Source of the DNA: Ypsolopha sequella
Taxonomy: Eukaryota; Arthropoda; Insecta; Lepidoptera; Ypsolophidae
Length of the DNA: 64,000 bases
NCBI GenBank assembly: GCA_934047225.1
Contig: OW204012.1
Span: 5,766,001-5,830,000, forward strand
Reading direction: 5' to 3'
In this document: positions 21,449 through 33,786 of the stretch, piece after piece
Layout: the number at the start of each line of letters is the position of its first letter
How positions within the stretch are numbered: the stretch's first letter is position 1
Position numbers and translations under genes: made by a program
The notes under the pieces: model-generated
Told to the model about the DNA's origin: nothing
The model's database searches: none
The model's input: the letters and a program-made list of their open reading frames with translations, nothing else

Positions 21449-21790
21449 CTTAATAACGACAAATAAGTCTTTACTCTTTAATTTTTATAATAATAATAAT
21501 ACAAATATTGCGTTTTAAACAGAAGGACAGACAAACAAGCGTCAAGAAACAAGCGCGTTCAATTACACAAAGTTTTCATTGTAGAATATAACTGAATCAA
21601 GACACGTTCGACGCCAAACCAATCAGGTTTACACTAACAAAGGAAAGGATTGACATAACTGAGAGACTAACATTTATCCTATAGATATGCAAATCTGAAG
21701 TTTATTATATATTTATCTAAAGCTTACTATTGCATTTACATAAGTAATATTACTGTGCTTTCAAATTCGGCAAAAATAAGTCACCAGCAC

Positions 21791-22370
21791 TCGTAGCATA
21801 GTGTTCAATCGCGCGCGACGCCACTTAGTTGAATCACAAGTAAGAGGAGCGTGACATACTGTTTAAGAGGCTATGCGAATTTTATTTTTGTCACTGTCAC
21901 TCCAAGCGAAAAATCACGCAGTGCGAGAGGGGCGGATTCAGGGCAAAAGGGAAAAAAGTTGGTTTTATATTTTTATTTAAACAAACTAAAATAGCTAGCA
22001 AAATTTCAAATATCAAATCTCTAGATATTGTTGAAACACACCTAATAAAATATGTTTGAGTTCTGTTATATATGGTTCCTATTCGTCAAACGAGAAAAAA
22101 AAGTGTGTTTAAAGACCTCATTTCAACAATTATTTCTATCGAGGAAAATTTATCCAAACATGTTTTCCAATTTCAGAACCTTAGATTATATAGTCAAAAT
22201 GCATATACCAGAAATTTATTAAAATTTTTCGTGTATTTCATGAAATATACAGAAAAGAAACACTCGTATTTTTTTTCGCATATTGCCTTAATCGTAAAAC
22301 ATCGTGTCACGCTCCTCGCACTTGTGATTCAACTACGTCGCATCGCGCACGATTAAACACTATACTACGG
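21791..22370. mobile_element. TIR element interrupted by family D
   Basis: Left arm 21791-21862 and right arm 22292-22370 are about 65-bp inverted repeats (TAGTTGAATCACAAGT, GAGGAGCGTGACA). The family D element 21863-22291 sits between them at a TTAA. Without it, the two arms would form a short foldback MITE. Confidence 0.8.
21863..22291 (+). mobile_element. TTAA element family D, full copy
   Basis: 429 bp bounded by TTAA at 21863-21866 and 22288-22291. Ends TTAAGAGGCTATGCGAATTT and CGCATATTGCCTTAA are inverted. TTAA targets are typical of piggyBac-type transposons, so this is probably a non-autonomous piggyBac relative (inference). The 94-codon open frame inside is present in other copies only with disruptions. 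Confidence 0.8.
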
Positions 22371-22817
22371 GCCCAGGAGATATGGTAAGGGGGCGTGGCG
22401 CTTGCAAACGTATCAGGCCTAAAATAAGCCTCATGCGAGACCTAATGTCAATGGAGATGTGATGTGTTCTCTTGTCTGTGGCTACAAGTTTATGCATGTG
22501 TACTATCAGTACGCGTGAGAAATATGATTCCCGTACTTCAGTTCAATCAATCAATCAATCAATATATTTATTGCTTTAAATTACATGTCAGTTTTAGATG
22601 TTATAAGTTTGTACATAATTATGGCTCAATGTAATTTTACCCATTGGGTGTAACAATATTCTTAATTTTAGTATTAAAATATAACTTTAAGTATAATAAT
22701 TATTAAATAAGGTATGTACAAATAATCTAATCTTTGCTATTTCCATGCATAAAACTTATTCTAATAGGTATATCGTACATTTTAATTTATATAGTTAATT
22801 ATTATATAGTTAATTTA
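22371..22817. other. Intergenic
   Basis: Begins with GGAGATATGGTAAGGGGGCG, a 35-bp sequence repeated at 56790-56825. Contains a (TCAA)5-like microsatellite near 22545-22563. No gene. Confidence 0.5.
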
Positions 22818-23381
22818 TATAAAGTAGAGCCACTGAGTGATGGCACTTATGACAGCTGCATTTAGTGATGAGGTACATTTCAAATTTCGGCTAAAAATAA
22901 AAATCAAGTGTGAGTTTACTCAACATTAGACACGTCATTCAACATTCAACATAATGATACAAAAGGAAAATGTGCCAAAACCAGTGGCGTAGCTATCGGA
23001 GGGCTATGCGGTGTAGTGCTCCGGGGCCCCCAAGAGATGTTTAAATATCTAAATCGAAAAAGTATTTTACTATAATTTATTTTCGTTTAGTTTAACTTCG
23101 TCATTGTTTTGTTTTTAATTAAATATTATTGCGTAACTTGGCGAACTCAAACACGACCTATAAAACATGAGAAAATTAAAAAAAAAAAATCTTTGCTTCT
23201 ATACGAATTCTATTGCACAATAAAGCAACATTCAAATCGAAATATAATAACCGAAACAAGTAGTACATCACTATCAACAATGAAGTATTACATTTTTTAA
23301 TTCATACTTGCTTATAAATAATTCCGATACTTTGTAGGCATTTAAACGTCATAGGCGCCATCACTCGATGGCTCTACTGTA
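22818..23381. mobile_element. TIR element family Q, copy 2
   Basis: 564 bp, ends AAAGTAGAGCCACTGAGTGA and CATCACTCGATGGCTCTACT; inner TCATAGGCGCC as in copy 1. The sequence CCGGGGCCCC at 23022-23031 is echoed as GGGGCCCCGA at 23400, just outside. Confidence 0.75.
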
Positions 23382-23670
23382 GTTCTTGTAATTAATACGG
23401 GGCCCCGACGAATATTTTTTTTTATTAGGAATGAATGAACACTTAATTGCACAAAAATAAGAAGATAGGCTACATACAAAGAGCAGATAGAAGCCAAGGG
23501 CGGGCTTATTCCTGTAAGTTTTTTTTTTCAGTCAACCTTGGGAAAGCATAAAAACATTTTTATCTTAGAAATTTAACGAAGCATAAATATTGACGAAAAT
23601 CATTGTATACAACAACGTAATTCCGCTTTTTAAAACCGTTACAAACGCAGACCTAATATCAATTTTATTT

Positions 23671-24105
23671 CCATAGCTTAATTTCTAAAAGATCTTTTTT
23701 TAAATTTTTTTTTTCAGCTAATATACGCCATTTTAGGGCATATTTTTATGATTTTTTAAAGTATAGTCGGGTATGACGCCACTTGAGAACTTCAGACATT
23801 ATACTGATTGTGATGTGTGATTGCTTATAAAAAAGTGGTCTGTCTCTGTCTGTCTACTCATCTGTCATCCATCTGTCAAATCAGTCGGCAGCATATTATT
23901 ATAAATGTATGTTGATAGCAAAGGACACATTTCTAAACAGCCATTTCTCAATTGACGTCACACGAAGGCAAATAGAAGTTGTAGGCTTTTTCGTAAAAAT
24001 ATTCATCATCATGAATTATTTAGACCACACACAAGAATAAAATACGACTTATTAAACCAAAATCTCGAAATGGTTTTCAAATTTAATCTAAACGAATTTG
24101 AGGTC
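23671..24105 (+). mobile_element. Repeat family C, copy 3
   Basis: Starts CCATAGCTTAATTTCTAAAA and carries ATACGCCATTTTAGGGCATA, TCAAATCAGTCGGCAGC and GACGTCACACGAAGGCAAAT. Same order of blocks as at 6054 and 27048. Confidence 0.7.
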
Positions 24106-24308
24106 GCAAATCACACGTCAAAAATGACCGCAACGTTCTAATAGTGGAACTGGCGAGAATCAGGCAGAAATAGGGCGAGAAATGGCCGCACCCAATAGGA
24201 AGGTCGACTAGAATTTCGCGTGCCGATATGATGAAATACTACCCAGTTGTTGCAAGTACTGTTCAACGCAGGGAGACATCTGTGCATAGAAATTATTGTC
24301 TCGTGGAT

Positions 24309-24719
24309 TTAAGGTGGTATATCGTCCGTGCAAAGGTCCCCGTTACTCCAGGCGGAAAGATCCGCAGTGCGAGAGGGATGGAATCGGGAAAATTGACAAA
24401 ATGTCGGTTTTAAATTAATAAAAAATTAACTAAAATAGCTATGAAAATTTCTATTTCCAGTAATTTAGGTATTGTTAAAACCCATCTCAATAAATATTTT
24501 TGAAGTGTGTATACTACCCCAATTTGTCAGAATATCAAAAAAAGTGTAAATTTAGACCTCATTTCAATAATTATTTCTTCCTCCAATCGCGTTTCTGATA
24601 GACCAAAATCTAGAAAAAGGTCCCAAAATTGTTATACTAATTTATTTAACTTGGGACTACTTTTGAACAGCAGATAAATAACCTCAAAAAGTGTCGATAT
24701 TAACGATATACCCCCTTAA
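24309..24719 (+). mobile_element. TTAA element, family D subfamily 2
   Basis: 411 bp between TTAA at 24309-24312 and 24716-24719. Inverted ends TTAAGGTGGTATATCGT / ACGATATACCCCCTTAA. Internal GGTCCCCGTTACTCCAGGCG and GACCTCATTTCAATAATTAT. A related copy without a right end is at 32653-33030. Confidence 0.8.
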
Positions 24720-26322
24720 ATCTACATAGATAAAAGAAAAACACAACTCACTCACTGACTTATCACGAAATCTCCGAAACTACTACAACCTCAACAATAC
24801 CTATAGCCTGAAAAAATGTATTAAAATAGCCCAAATAACCGGTATAGTTTTGATGCTATAGTAAAAATGAATAACGTCTAATATGTTGGAAATTTTATGT
24901 ACTTATTTTTCGTAGAACTAATTGTCATGATATTTCTAAAAGTTTTCGAGATATGAACAAAAACCCCAAAAAAGTGACATTTAAACCCCTCCCCCAACCC
25001 CTCCTCGTCCCCACTCTCAAGGGATTTTAGATAATATGGATTTTATCAGGACACCTCAAGGTACCAATTTTCAAAACTACACCGGTTATTTGGGCTATTT
25101 GCCTATATTTGAACTCATTTTCTTACACTTTTAGGGATATTATATTAATGGCTTCATAACTTACAAACCTTTGCCTATTCTTAAAAAAAATATTAAGACA
25201 CAAAATCAACTTCGAGTTCCAGCTTTTGGGGGCTCAACAACATTTGCTATGGAGTGTCGATCAAGGGTCAGTGGTGCTCTTGTCTAACGAGTCTCGATTT
25301 GGATTTGACGCGATTGCCTGCATACTTCTGCTATTCTGGTACGTGCGGGAAAATTGCTAAATTTGAAAAGGTTTTTTCTGCATTGCTTTTTAAATGGAAA
25401 ACCTAGTTATATAGGCTTTAATTAACACTAGTTATATTCTATGGCTTTTATTTGATAAGGCAGTTAAAATCGCATGGCGTTTATCGATACTGTAAACAAA
25501 AGTCGAACAACTAGGTGTGAGCGTTCCGAAACGTCTACAGTTAATAGAACGTGTGATTGATGCAAAAACGAGAAACGTTGTCTGGGTCGCACGAAAACTA
25601 GTGACCGGGTGAAACATAATCACAAAACGAAAACGCAAGACTCGCTCGTTCTCGGTGCAAGCAATACTCATCATAAAACGAAACGAAAACAACCGATTTC
25701 ATCCGATTTCTTCCGAATCACACCGACAGAAGGACCAAGTGAGTGAAGTGAAGAGAGGAAATGAATGTTGGTTGCGTCGTTGTACGGCACGTGCGTGGCA
25801 TACACTGGCGGTCCAGGAAATCCCGACTTTCAACTTTATTGCTATCATATTACGATAATTGTGTTCGAACGCTTTCATTAAATTTTCTCGTCATCGTAAA
25901 TATGTACAAGTCGTGATCTTATCTCTTATTTTCTTATGCTTAATGGCATTTTTAGATCGATTAAATTGATTAGTCAGTCAACTGTTATTAAGCAGTCACT
26001 GGTCTCTGAAAATCAATTGTTCGAAACCCGTGATTGAAAACCAAGAGCTCGTTTCGTTTCGTTTTGCCTTAAAAGAGTCATTACCCACTTCTACGAAAGA
26101 CTGATATATGCGATTGAAAAATAATGCTAGAACAGTCGTCCTGACAAACAAAGATTTTGAATTGAATCTATCTCACCTGCGTCCTAATGTACTCCACAAT
26201 AATAATAAGAAAGCGGATGCATAAATGTTTCTTGTCCTACACGTACCCTTAAGGCCCTTCCATTCCAAAATGAGCGTTTTATTTAAAGCAATTTAGCTTA
26301 TTGTCAGTTCAATATCTTATTC
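24720..26322. other. Intergenic, no gene seen
   Basis: 24740-25150 is an old repeat (CTCACTGACTTATCACGAAA). 25430-25860 has a higher-GC patch with open frames on both strands, but no splice, promoter or family signal supports a gene. The rest is AT-rich. Confidence 0.45.
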
Positions 26323-26717
26323 AATGTTGGGGACAATCTTCAAGCCGGTGCGTGACGGGTACCGGCCGCCGTGCGGTTTTAGACTAATTTATAAGTGCGC
26401 GCGTTTGATTTATATCCATTCATTCATTCATTAAATAATTCAATCAATCATTCTATCTGTCTTCATTCATTCAATCAGCCTTCATTCATTCAATCATTCA
26501 TTTTTATGTTTAGTCATTCTCTTCTCTCTGCGATCTTGTACATACACGCACGCGACACTATTATCCTTAAAATACAGCAACCAAAATTACACTCCGTTTA
26601 TTTTACTCGAGCTATCCCGTCAGAACTCCCGTCCAGAACATCTAGGAACAGCGGGCACTGACACCCCAACATGGTCCTTCGAGACCACCGCACCGGCTTG
26701 AAGATTGTCTCCAACAT
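26323..26717. mobile_element. TIR element with 26-bp ends
   Basis: 395 bp with inverted ends AATGTTGGGGACAATCTTCA / TGAAGATTGTCTCCAACATT, continuing through AGCCGGTGCG. The interior includes an (ATTC)n-type microsatellite at 26418-26505, which explains the 88-codon open frame. No transposase. Confidence 0.8.
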
Positions 26718-27047
26718 TCAAATACAAGTAAAATATATGTTACAACAGAAAATATACTCTAAACACAAGTTGATCTGAAAAAGTAATTGAGTAAACTTCG
26801 CTCGACAGAAAAAATCGCAAAGTAAGCTTCTCAAATTAGAAAAAAATGTGGTTATAGCAAAGTTGCTCAACCGAGAGAATGAAAACTTCTCTTTTTAGAT
26901 ATAACCAGAGACATTTATAGACCCATTTTTATTTATTTCTCAATACGTTTTCAGAAATCAGAAAAACCTCGCAAATTCACTATTGTTGATGCGTGCCCGC
27001 AGTGCGAGAAGCGAGTGATCTAATGTAGACTTTATGACAATATAAAT

Positions 27048-27495
27048 CCCATAGCTTAATTCCTAAAAGTTTTTTTTTTTCAAAGAATATACGCCATTTT
27101 AGATTTAACTGTTATGGTATTTAATTCGATGATTATTTTTTTATGATTTTTTAAACAATTTTCAGATATGACGTCACTTGGGGCATTTTAGGCATTATAC
27201 CATAGCTGATTGTGATGTTTGATTGCTTGTAAAAAAGTGGTCTGTCTCTGTCTGTCTTCTCATGTATCATTCATCTGTCAAATCAGTCGGAAGCAAATTA
27301 TTATAACACATTTCTAAACAGCCTTTTCTCAAGTGACGTCACACGAAGGCAAATGTAAGTTGCAGCTTTTTCGTAAAAATATTCATCATCATGTGGTTTT
27401 TCAGAGTTCTAAAATACAGCTTATTAAACCAAAATATCGAAATGGTTTTCAAATTAACACACTGTAACATAGTTTAATCTAAGAAAATTGAGTTC
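27048..27495 (+). mobile_element. Repeat family C, copy 4
   Basis: About 450 bp matching copies 1-3: CCCATAGCTTAATTCC, TTTAGGCATTATACC, GTCAAATCAGTCGGAAGCAA, AGTGACGTCACACGAAGGCA. Non-coding. Confidence 0.7.
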
Positions 27496-27720
27496 AAAAT
27501 CGAATAATAAGATTGTTGTGTCGGATGGGCAGGGCCTTAAACGGGTAATAATTCCCCGTAAAAGGGTAAAAATAAACTGCACTAACCAGAGATAAAGGTC
27601 AGTTATTTACAAGAAACAATAAGTTGCAAAAAAAATTGGAACGCCGCCGAATTGAGAATGTGAAGGTTGTATTTACAATAAATATGTTTGACGCTAAGTA
27701 TTTCTGAGTAGGGAACCCTA

Positions 27721-28192
27721 ACGGGACACCTGACGCTAGAACATCAACAACACCAGGTTTTCAAGGGTTCATTGGAAGAAACTAGGTCTCTCCTCATATT
27801 GAAGAAAATATATTTGATTTATCGATCTTTTATCTAGGGATTCCACCTAAACGAAATGTTTTCCACCCTTTTTTTTTGGTTTTCAAACGTTCGTTTCAAA
27901 GACGCAGTTAAGAGATCAACTTGATTTTTTTAAATAAAATAGGCAATAGAAATATGAAGGGACGTTACCTAAATAAAATATTTTTTTCCCTACAAAATAT
28001 TTCAGTATTAGCTAAAAACACACCAATTTGTTGTTTCGCTGCGTGATCTTACGTGATATTACGCGTCCAAGAACAAGAGGCCAAAGAGCCAACATAAATC
28101 GCGTCTATGAAAAGCAAATAAGGTCTTTGCCATTAGACGTATTGTGCTGGACGGGTAATCAAAAAAGTTGCTAGGGTATGCCATCCTCGGTT
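27721..28192 (+). mobile_element. Repeat family I, copy 2
   Basis: About 470 bp from ACGGGACACCTGACGCTAGA to TTGCTAGGGTATGCCA. An inverted copy at 31129-31612 matches throughout, including CAACAAATTGGTGTGTTTTT read in reverse. The termini are not obviously inverted, so class is open. Confidence 0.75.
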
Positions 28193-28281
28193 TATTTTTT
28201 TTTTGTTGGAGAGCGACTCTAATTCGATTTATTAGACTGAGTATTCCTGTAGGGCAGGTGGTTGCAAATAAGAACCTCCCC

Positions 28282-28440
28282 TACAGTACTCCCAAAGTAA
28301 TAATGCGCATACAAATCTTCGTCACTGTTCGGTAAAGTTCGTATTTCCTTACACTTTCTATACAATCAATACGGTCACGTGGTACGTCTGGTCGCTCGGC
28401 TATAGATTTGTATGCGCATTATTACTTTGGGAGCACTGTA
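28282..28440. mobile_element. 159-bp MITE with 37-bp TIRs
   Basis: Ends TACAGTACTCCCAAAGTAAT / ATTACTTTGGGAGCACTGTA, continuing inward through AATGCGCATACAAATCT. Only one mismatch in about 37 bp. Terminal TA fits a Tc1/mariner-type MITE. Non-coding. Confidence 0.9.
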
Positions 28441-29359
28441 CATATGAATGCAATAAACGGTATAAATAAGAAATCTTAAACGTGCCATCCAAAATGTAGT
28501 AAAATCCTCAAAAAGAAAGATTTCCTTTCCGAACAGCTTCACAAATCACCATGAAATTCAAGGTGATATTCTTATCACATGGCTGGTTACTCCACACGTT
28601 GCCCTGGTCACCCGGTTTTGTGTAAGTCGTGATGGGAATAAGTTAGCTATATGATTCACTGCTGGCATTGGATATTATCACTTTCGTTTGTTATGTAATT
28701 TTTGTCTATGGATGCATATTATACGTCTGTATTTTTTTTTTACCTTTTTATTTTTTTCTCATGTAATTTATTGGAATGTATTGTGTAATTTGTTCTAATT
28801 CGTGAATATTAATAACTTATTGCATCAAATTGTACAAATTTTATAATTTTAAATTAGGTCTAATTTAATAAAAACATTGTAGTTAGATTTTAAACCAACC
28901 TGCAAAGAATACGTAATGTTTGTGTCATTTGTAAAAAAATGGGACAAACTGAAAACCAGCGCTGTAAGTTGCTTGAGCATTTGCTAAGTTTGGCCCATTT
29001 GCCACATTATTTAAAAAAAAAACTGTGCATGTGTGTTTCTTTTTTGTGGCAAATAAATACTTTTCACTTTCACTTTCATTTTCATTTAGACATATCCGGC
29101 GAAAATGAGCAAAGTCTAACTCGTCTGTAGTATTTCTAGGGATTTAAAATATGGAATAACATAAAATGATATCAGTTTAACTCTGGACTAGGTTGCCTAA
29201 ACCAAACTAACACATTATTTAATTAATGTAATTTGAAGCACTTTTTGTATCGATAATGAATATTTTTACTTAATAAAAGCTTTGTTTAATTGTTTTATTA
29301 TATATAAATATACAGACTTTTATGAATATTGCAGTGTAAATTAAATAAAAAAGAAAACT
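28441..29359. other. Intergenic with LINE tail
   Basis: 28940-29095 has AAAACCAGCGCTGTAAGTTG and GTGGCAAATAAATACTTTTC followed by a (TTTCAC)n-like tail, typical of a non-LTR 3' end on the plus strand. A similar CCAGCGCTGTGGC tail is at 32350. No gene. Confidence 0.5.
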
Positions 29360-29402
29360 TTCGATATATATTTCGACCCACTTGGTATCGTCGTCAGTCG
29401 AA
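29360..29402 (-). ncRNA. Hammerhead-ribozyme-like motif 3
   Basis: On the minus strand: stem I TTCGA (5') with TCGAA (3'), core CTGACG (G for T in the fifth base is a change from CTGATG), AC, a short stem II ending GGGTC, GAAA, AU stem III with predicted cleavage after A. More degraded than motifs 1, 2 and 4. Confidence 0.35.
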
Positions 29403-29410
29403 TATATTAT

Positions 29411-29551
29411 GTCCTCTAAAAAGGCCGCTTTGGATGAATCATATTAAGATTCCGTTCTAATGCCGTCTCTTTTGCACGCGTGAAAAAGCTCTGACTCCAT
29501 CCTACTTTCAAATAATTTTATGATTCACCTAAGTTGGCCTTTTTAGATCCC
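29411..29551 (+). mobile_element. MITE family A, copy 4
   Basis: AAAAAGGCCGCTTTGGATGA to AAGTTGGCCTTTTTAGATCC, 141 bp. It begins 9 bp after a hammerhead-like motif. Confidence 0.75.
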
Positions 29552-30683
29552 CTGTTGCACATAATACTTTATCTACGACCATCAAAAACAATTTCACGAA
29601 AATTGAGAAGAAGAACACTCGTCATGATATAAACGTCATGTCATGAATCTTGAGTTTTGTGGCAATAACATTAACCAATCCTTATAAAATATTAACATTT
29701 ACACGCCCTCCCTTCTTAGTATGTAATACACATTGATCTCAAGACCTTCGTCATAGGGCTAAGGAGGCTGGCGCACTTCATAATTACCCGTATTCATAAC
29801 ACAAACATACCCCCTTCTCCTACTCGCACATACACAAATACACCCTCACATACTCACACTCCCACATAATTCTCTCACACATCCACACAAACACACTCTC
29901 ACATCACCTCACATACTCTGGAATTGTAATAGTTTGGTTCTGTATTAGTTTCTACACATTTAATTGTAGCTAAGTTATATTAAGTGGTAATAATATTACA
30001 TAAATATATTCTTGTTTATTTAAGAAAGTTAATGTAACTCCTAGAGAAAGAGCGGGGTTCCTGTACATCAGTTCCTGTAACTACCACGGGACCCTGACGT
30101 TAATACTGTTAATGTTTAAAAAAAAAAGTGTAATGAATAAACGTATTTTTATTTTATTTTATTTTTATTATACCTAAGCCCAGCAATTAGTATGTAGATG
30201 CCTGAGACCAATCAGAAGCGAGAACGAGTAGAGGGCGTTGCGTAAGAAATGTAGACAGACCGTTATCGTTTGTGATTGATTCTCTAGCTGTGTTATCATG
30301 AATTTCGCCAATCACAGCGCAGAATTGCAGTGTTATAATGTAATTTTATAACATCGGTCAAACAAACAATAGTTATAAAACAGATTATTTTAGATTGAGA
30401 GTAGATCAAAGCCCCCCTGTCACTGTTATCCACGCGTCATCAGATCCTTGTTGCACTGTAGTTGACAAGACTGTTGAAGTTAAATATAAAAACAAATAAA
30501 ATTTGAATTAACAGATATTACAAACAATATAATCGTATAATCATCGATAATACTTAGGATGACGAGCGCTCGCCCAGAAAGTACCTAATTATATATTATA
30601 TTTAACCTTTATGAGCTTTTTATTAATACTGTTATTAAAACAATTAAAAAAATTATTATTACTCGGGTCGTCATTGACGACAT
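29552..30683. other. Intergenic with LINE tail
   Basis: 29780-29930 is rich in CACAC/ACTC repeats. It continues to a non-LTR tail ending GTGTAATGAATAAACGTATT and (TTTTA)n at 30123-30170. 30590-30660 is the left arm of an inverted repeat around motif 4. No gene. Confidence 0.5.
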
Positions 30684-30725
30684 TCGACTGATGACGGCCC
30701 CATACCGAGGGCCGAAATATATCGA
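30684..30725 (+). ncRNA. Hammerhead-ribozyme-like motif 4
   Basis: Stem I TCGA (30684-30687) with TCGA (30722-30725). Core CTGATG, then AC, stem II GGCCC/GGGCC, GAAA, AU stem III, predicted cleavage after A30721. It lies inside a longer inverted repeat whose arms (about 30628-30663 and 30724-30768) both read CGAGTAATAAT outward. Confidence 0.45.
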
Positions 30726-31128
30726 GTAATAATATTTTTTTTAATTGTTTTAATAACAGTATTAATAATTATATATTAATGTATCGTCACGACACGAATC
30801 TGTGTCAGAGGTGTTACCGAGTGTGAACTGTGAAATGCGAGTCTGACTCGAACTTGACCGGTTTTTATTTCACTTGGAGTGACAGTGACAAAAATAAAAT
30901 TCACCTAGGCTCCTCATAAGTAAATCAAATCTATTCGGTGGCGATGAAAGCATGAGAATGTATATATTGCTCTTATTTGTTAATTTTTTATTATCTTCAT
31001 GTTAGTTATAAACATTAATGTATAATTATCTGTGTTACTGTCTTGTGTTTTTCACTCTTCACCGAATAACTGTCTTTCTTTCTTAAATGGAATAAATATT
31101 ACGGTGTTTTTACAGAGTTAAGAAGATG

Positions 31129-31612
31129 GCATACCCTAGCAACTTTTTTTATTACCCGTTCAGCACAATAAGTCCAACGGCAAAGACTTTATTTGCTTGT
31201 CATAGAGGCGATTATATATTGGCTCTTTGGCCTCTTTTTCTTGAACGCGTAATACTAGTGATCACGCAGCGAAACAACAAATTGGTGTGTTTTTAGCTAA
31301 TACTGAAAAATTTTGTAGGGAAAAAAATATTGAATTTAGGTGATATACCTTCATATTTCTATTACCTATTTTATGAAAAAAAAATCAAGTTGATCTCTTA
31401 ACCGCGTTCTTGAAGCGAACGTTTGATAACCAAAAAAAGAGAGGGTGCAAAACATTTTTTTTTGACAAAAGTATAAATCTTAGTACATTGTTTATACGTA
31501 ACACCCCTAGAGAAAAGATTAATAAACCAAATATATTTTTTCCAATACAAGGAGAGTCCGAATTTCTTCAAACGAATCCTAGATAGACTGGAGTTGGTCA
31601 TGCTCTAGGCTC
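31129..31612 (-). mobile_element. Repeat family I, copy 3 (inverted)
   Basis: Reverse complement of 27721-28192. Ends GGCATACCCTAGCAAC on the left. The pair flanks 2.9 kb including the MITE and two hammerhead-like motifs. Confidence 0.75.
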
Positions 31613-32652
31613 AGGTACAGGCTTAATTAAAAAAAAACTGCAATGAGGAAGAACCAAGATGTGTCAGGATTGCAGCAGAGGGAGATCTGGAATATCTTGG
31701 ATAACGGTATAAGTCTGCCTGAGTTAATCATTTTATATTTCGCTTTAAATCAAAAAGTAATTGAAACTGGATCAACATTGTCACCATCCGGATTCGCGCG
31801 GAGTCAAGACAAAAACTCCCCTATTGATACTTCGTTAAATGTCAAAGTCGAGTGACAGGTGTGTGACAGTTCTATAATACAAACATAATAATGGTTTTTT
31901 TACGTGTGAAAATATTTCCTGCTCCACCCAACAGATCAGTGCAATTGTATGGCATCTATGTGGGTGTAGAGTTAGGAACGCATAGACATTAATGGACTTA
32001 ATTGTTACAGAATTTAGTCTGTCTTAAATTCTGTCAAGATAACATCGTAAACTGTATGGGAAAATATAAGGCTAATTTTCGAATTAATTGAAATCTGCTA
32101 AGTGCTATTTAATTGAAAAGCAAATAACGATGCCTTGATATGGAATAATCTATGTAGTATTTCTATAAATATGAATTTTTTTAAAGTATTTACACTATTA
32201 GCTTTTAAGTATTTACTTATTAATCGACTACAATTTATTTATTTTTCTTATAATTTTGTATGCTTTTAATTTTATAGATTTGTATTGTTATATTTAGATG
32301 ATGTTACGTTATAGTTATTAGTTTTAATTTTAGTAGGATCCAGCAGAATACCAGCGCTGTGGCTTCGGCTGTGGCATTAAGCTGAGCTGGACTCCTTTCT
32401 CATAACCACAGTATATGGCTATTTGGTTTGTTATTTGTTTTCTTTTTTTGTTTTGTTTTCTGTGGTGTTTGAAATAAAGCTCTTTTCTTTCTTTCTTTCT
32501 TTCTAAGTCGACTTTGGAACTTTTTTTACTGGGCCCTTCAAATGCTTTATCTTTCTTGGAAAAAAGGGCTTCAGTACCATGATCTTATGATCTGACTCGT
32601 GCGTCCGTCTGTCTATCCGTCTGTCACCAAAGCCCCAATTTTCCAAGACGGA
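31613..32652. other. Intergenic
   Basis: 32335-32510 holds a retroelement tail (CAGCAGAATACCAGCGCTGT ... GTTTGAAATAAAGC) followed by (CTTT)n at 32486-32506. The remainder is AT-rich with no gene. Confidence 0.5.
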
Positions 32653-33030
32653 TTAAGGTGATATATCGTCCGTGCAAAGGTCCCCGTTACTCCAGGCAGA
32701 AAGACACGCAGAGTGAGAGGGACGGAATCGGGGAAAATTGACAAAAAGTCGGTTTTAAATGAATACAACATTAACTAAAATAGCTATGAAAATTTCCATA
32801 ACCAGTAATTTAGGTATTGTTAGAACCCATCTAAATAAATATTTTTGAATTCTCTATGCTATCCTAATTTGTCAGAATATCAAAAAACGTATAAATTTAG
32901 ACCTCATTTCAATTATTGTTTCTATCGAGTAAAATTCCTCCAATCGCGTATTTGATAGTCCAAAAACTAGAAAAAGGTTCCAAAATTATTATACTAATTT
33001 ATTTAACTTGGGACTTCTTTTAAACAGCAC
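32653..33030 (+). mobile_element. TTAA family D subfamily 2, right-truncated
   Basis: Starts TTAAGGTGATATATCGTCCG, then GGTCCCCGTTACTCCAGGCA and GACCTCATTTCAATTATTGT. The right TTAA end seen at 24716 is missing. 33031-33477 has no recognisable feature. Confidence 0.7.
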
Positions 33031-33477
33031 ATATTTGCAAGGATCTTTCAAATGTCCAGTGTCCATTTGCTTTTTCATTAGAGACTGTTTATACTTGAAA
33101 TTTTATACTTGATTTTTTCTTAAGAGCGGCGGTAAATAACCGAAAAATGTGTTTGAAAACGTTCACAATCTCACCAAAATCATGTTTCTCCTGAAACAAG
33201 TTTTCAATTTAGCGCCCGCGACGAAATCGGCACGATTGTATTGTCCTCGCAAGTTTCATGGAGCGTGCACCTTATAGCGAAATGAAACAGCATGACATTT
33301 GGCCACGCCCACAACTGAGTTGGTCGCGTCATGATGTCTGGTCTAAAGCATTGGTTAATTTTGAAATGCTCAACTGTGAAATCGGGAAGCTTAAACGAAA
33401 ATACTGGGAACATCATGAAGATTATTCAAAAAATTCCAAAGAGCCAAAAACTTGAAAATTATTTAAAAAAAATATTT

Positions 33478-33786
33478 AGGCCCCCTCGAAGTAATTCGGG
33501 GAGGAGTAAGAGAACAGCTCACTGTCAAAAAACCAGGAGGCCCACCATGCCTGGGATCGATGGATGGCGGTATATCCATCCCTAATAGAAGCCGGGCCTT
33601 ATATGGAACAGACTGGTGACGGGCAGCGGCGTCATTGGTGCGAGGGTTCCGGCACCGCGCTCACCAACCCGCCTACCCAGCTTGTGTGAGTATGGGCAAT
33701 TCTTCCACGATGACCGCCGGGAGTGGCAAAGTCCTGGAAAGGCTTATGTCCAGCAGTGAACGAACTAGGCTGATAGATGAGTAAGA
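33478..33786 (+). mobile_element. Repeat family E, copy 3
   Basis: Nearly full-length: CCCCCTCGAAGTAATTCGGG, CCACCATGCCTGGGATCGAT, CTTATATGGAACAGACTGGT, GTCCAGCAGTGAACGAACTA and a GATAGATGAGT end. 33787-34309 has no recognisable feature. Confidence 0.7.

Noticed and set aside
22072..22356. 94-codon plus-strand frame
   Set aside because: Lies inside a TTAA element; the copies at 42971 and 45673 have frame differences and no protein-like constraint.
25432..25858. Overlapping frames on both strands near 25.4-25.9 kb
   Set aside because: No splice sites, promoter, family motif or repeat support; recorded only as a GC-richer patch.
26395..26661. 88-codon frame with His/Ser repeats
   Set aside because: Produced by an ATTC-type microsatellite inside a TIR element.
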